Position numbers and translations under genes: made by a program. 64,000 nt of DNA from Clostridia bacterium (GTDB taxonomy: Bacteria > Bacillota > Clostridia > Oscillospirales > UBA644), in contig JAGASR010000031.1 of assembly GCA_017621705.1 (NCBI GenBank), positions 1-64,000 on the forward strand, read 5' to 3'. This document shows, piece after piece, positions 63,378 to 64,000 of this stretch (position 1 is its first letter; the number at the start of each line of letters is the position of its first letter). The notes under the pieces were generated by a model that was not told the DNA's origin, did no database searches, and was given only the letters and a program-made list of their open reading frames with translations.

Positions 63378-64000
63378 ATGTTTCAGGTAGTTTCACCTTT
63401 TTCACCTGCAGGCGATCAGCCTCAGGCAATAGAAAAACTTTCAGACGGTATAAAAAAAGGATATAAAGAGCAAACGCTCCTCGGTGTTACGGGGAGCGGT
63501 AAAACATATATAATGGCAAAAGTTATAGAAAACGCGAAGAAGCCTACTCTTGTTCTTGCACACAACAAGACCCTTGCCGCACAGCTTTGCAGTGAGCTAA
63601 AAGAGTTCTTTCCCAACAATGCCGTCGAATATTTTGTGTCCTATTATGATTATTATCAGCCCGAAGCATATCTTCCTCATACCGATACTTATATCGAAAA
63701 AGATATGAGTATAAATGATGAGATAGACAGACTTCGTCATTCAGCGACTTCAGCGTTGTTTGAACGTGATGATGTAATCATTGTTTCGAGCGTTTCCTGC
63801 ATATATACTCTCGGTGACCCCGATGCGTATAAAAATATGACTGTTTCCGCGCGTGTCGGTCAGATTTACGATCGTGACGAACTTATGGAAGATCTTGTTA
63901 AGATACGCTATAACCGAAACGATTTCGACCTTGCTCGCGGCACATTCAGAGCAAGAGGGGATGTACTTGAAATCTTCCCGTCTGCAGAAAATGAAAAACT
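63378..64000 (+). CDS. uvrB: excinuclease ABC subunit B, N-terminal part (runs off the window)
   Basis: Open frame from ATG at 63378 (AAGGAG upstream) to the window edge, about 207 codons. It shows [14 protein letters not shown], Walker [22 protein letters not shown] and the beta-hairpin region [21 protein letters not shown], diagnostic of UvrB. The 3' two-thirds are not seen. It follows radC by 9 nt. Confidence 0.97.
   Translation, partial: MFQVVSPFSPAGDQPQAIEKLSDGIKKGYKEQTLLGVTGSGKTYIMAKVIENAKKPTLVLAHNKTLAAQLCSELKEFFPNNAVEYFVSYYDYYQPEAYLPHTDTYIEKDMSINDEIDRLRHSATSALFERDDVIIVSSVSCIYTLGDPDAYKNMTVSARVGQIYDRDELMEDLVKIRYNRNDFDLARGTFRARGDVLEIFPSAENEK

Overview
The window reads as a contiguous chromosomal segment of a strictly anaerobic, gut- or rumen-type member of the Clostridia (Bacillota). 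The evidence is a complete [FeFe]-hydrogenase maturation set (hydE, hydG, hydF plus a TM1266-type regulator), the SCIFF peptide with its radical-SAM maturase next to yajC and a TIGR04086-type membrane protein, moderately AT-rich DNA, strong AGGAGG-type ribosome sites, textbook TTGACA-N17-TATAAT promoters, and many plant- or host-glycan hydrolases (GH51, three GH3, GH29, a GH2-like protein, a six-hairpin hydrolase). I see no insertion sequence, prophage, rRNA operon or CRISPR array.

Layout. 1-4.6 kb: two tandem S41 (C-terminal-processing) protease homologues, one of which has lost its catalytic Ser/Lys dyad, then greA-lysS. 4.6-7.5 kb: a cation/proton antiporter, a small XRE regulator between two near-identical hairpins, a membrane-attached XRE regulator and a Cys-rich small protein. 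7.5-11.3 kb: divergent GH51 and GH3. 11.4-17.8 kb: a sigma factor with a membrane partner carrying a protease-like but apparently dead outer domain, then a compact operon of two unknown membrane proteins, luxS, a MutS-like ATPase and mtnN. 17.8-22 kb: the [FeFe]-hydrogenase maturation operon behind a leader with mutually exclusive terminator and antiterminator helices. 22-24.6 kb: a second membrane XRE regulator, TraX-like and HAD genes, and tRNA-Gln(CUG).

24.6-32.8 kb: a minus-strand glycan cluster (UroD-like protein, GH29 fucosidase, six-hairpin hydrolase), a small membrane protein, and proS with a polysaccharide deacetylase. 32.9-37.9 kb: one very long lipoprotein with GH2 architecture but without the GH2 nucleophile, with a ricin-like tail. 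38-41.1 kb: an orphan pair resembling V-ATPase stator subunits G and E in front of guaB, then a membrane-anchored protein with 25 cysteines. 41.2-44.3 kb: an acyltransferase/zinc-ribbon fusion, a hexapeptide acetyltransferase, an AlkD-like protein and a DtxR/MntR-type regulator. 44.4-52.8 kb: two 861-residue GH3 paralogues sharing a recently homogenised 3' end, a MATE exporter, an AraC regulator and a GyrI-like protein. 52.8-57.8 kb: a minus-strand operon of a GNAT-like protein, CPBP protease, sialidase-like propeller and hflX. 58-64 kb: an unknown membrane protein, yajC, TIGR04086-like, SCIFF, SCIFF maturase, a sugar isomerase-like protein, nrdR, radC and the start of uvrB.

How it fits together: the window mixes housekeeping translation, nucleotide and repair genes with glycan-foraging genes and redox or metal systems. 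luxS and mtnN form the two-step SAH recycling and AI-2 route. The Hyd proteins build the H-cluster for a hydrogenase encoded elsewhere. Several proteins keep an enzyme fold but lack its catalytic residues (S41, GH2, gluzincin-like). All functional statements rest on reading motifs by eye; no database search was run.
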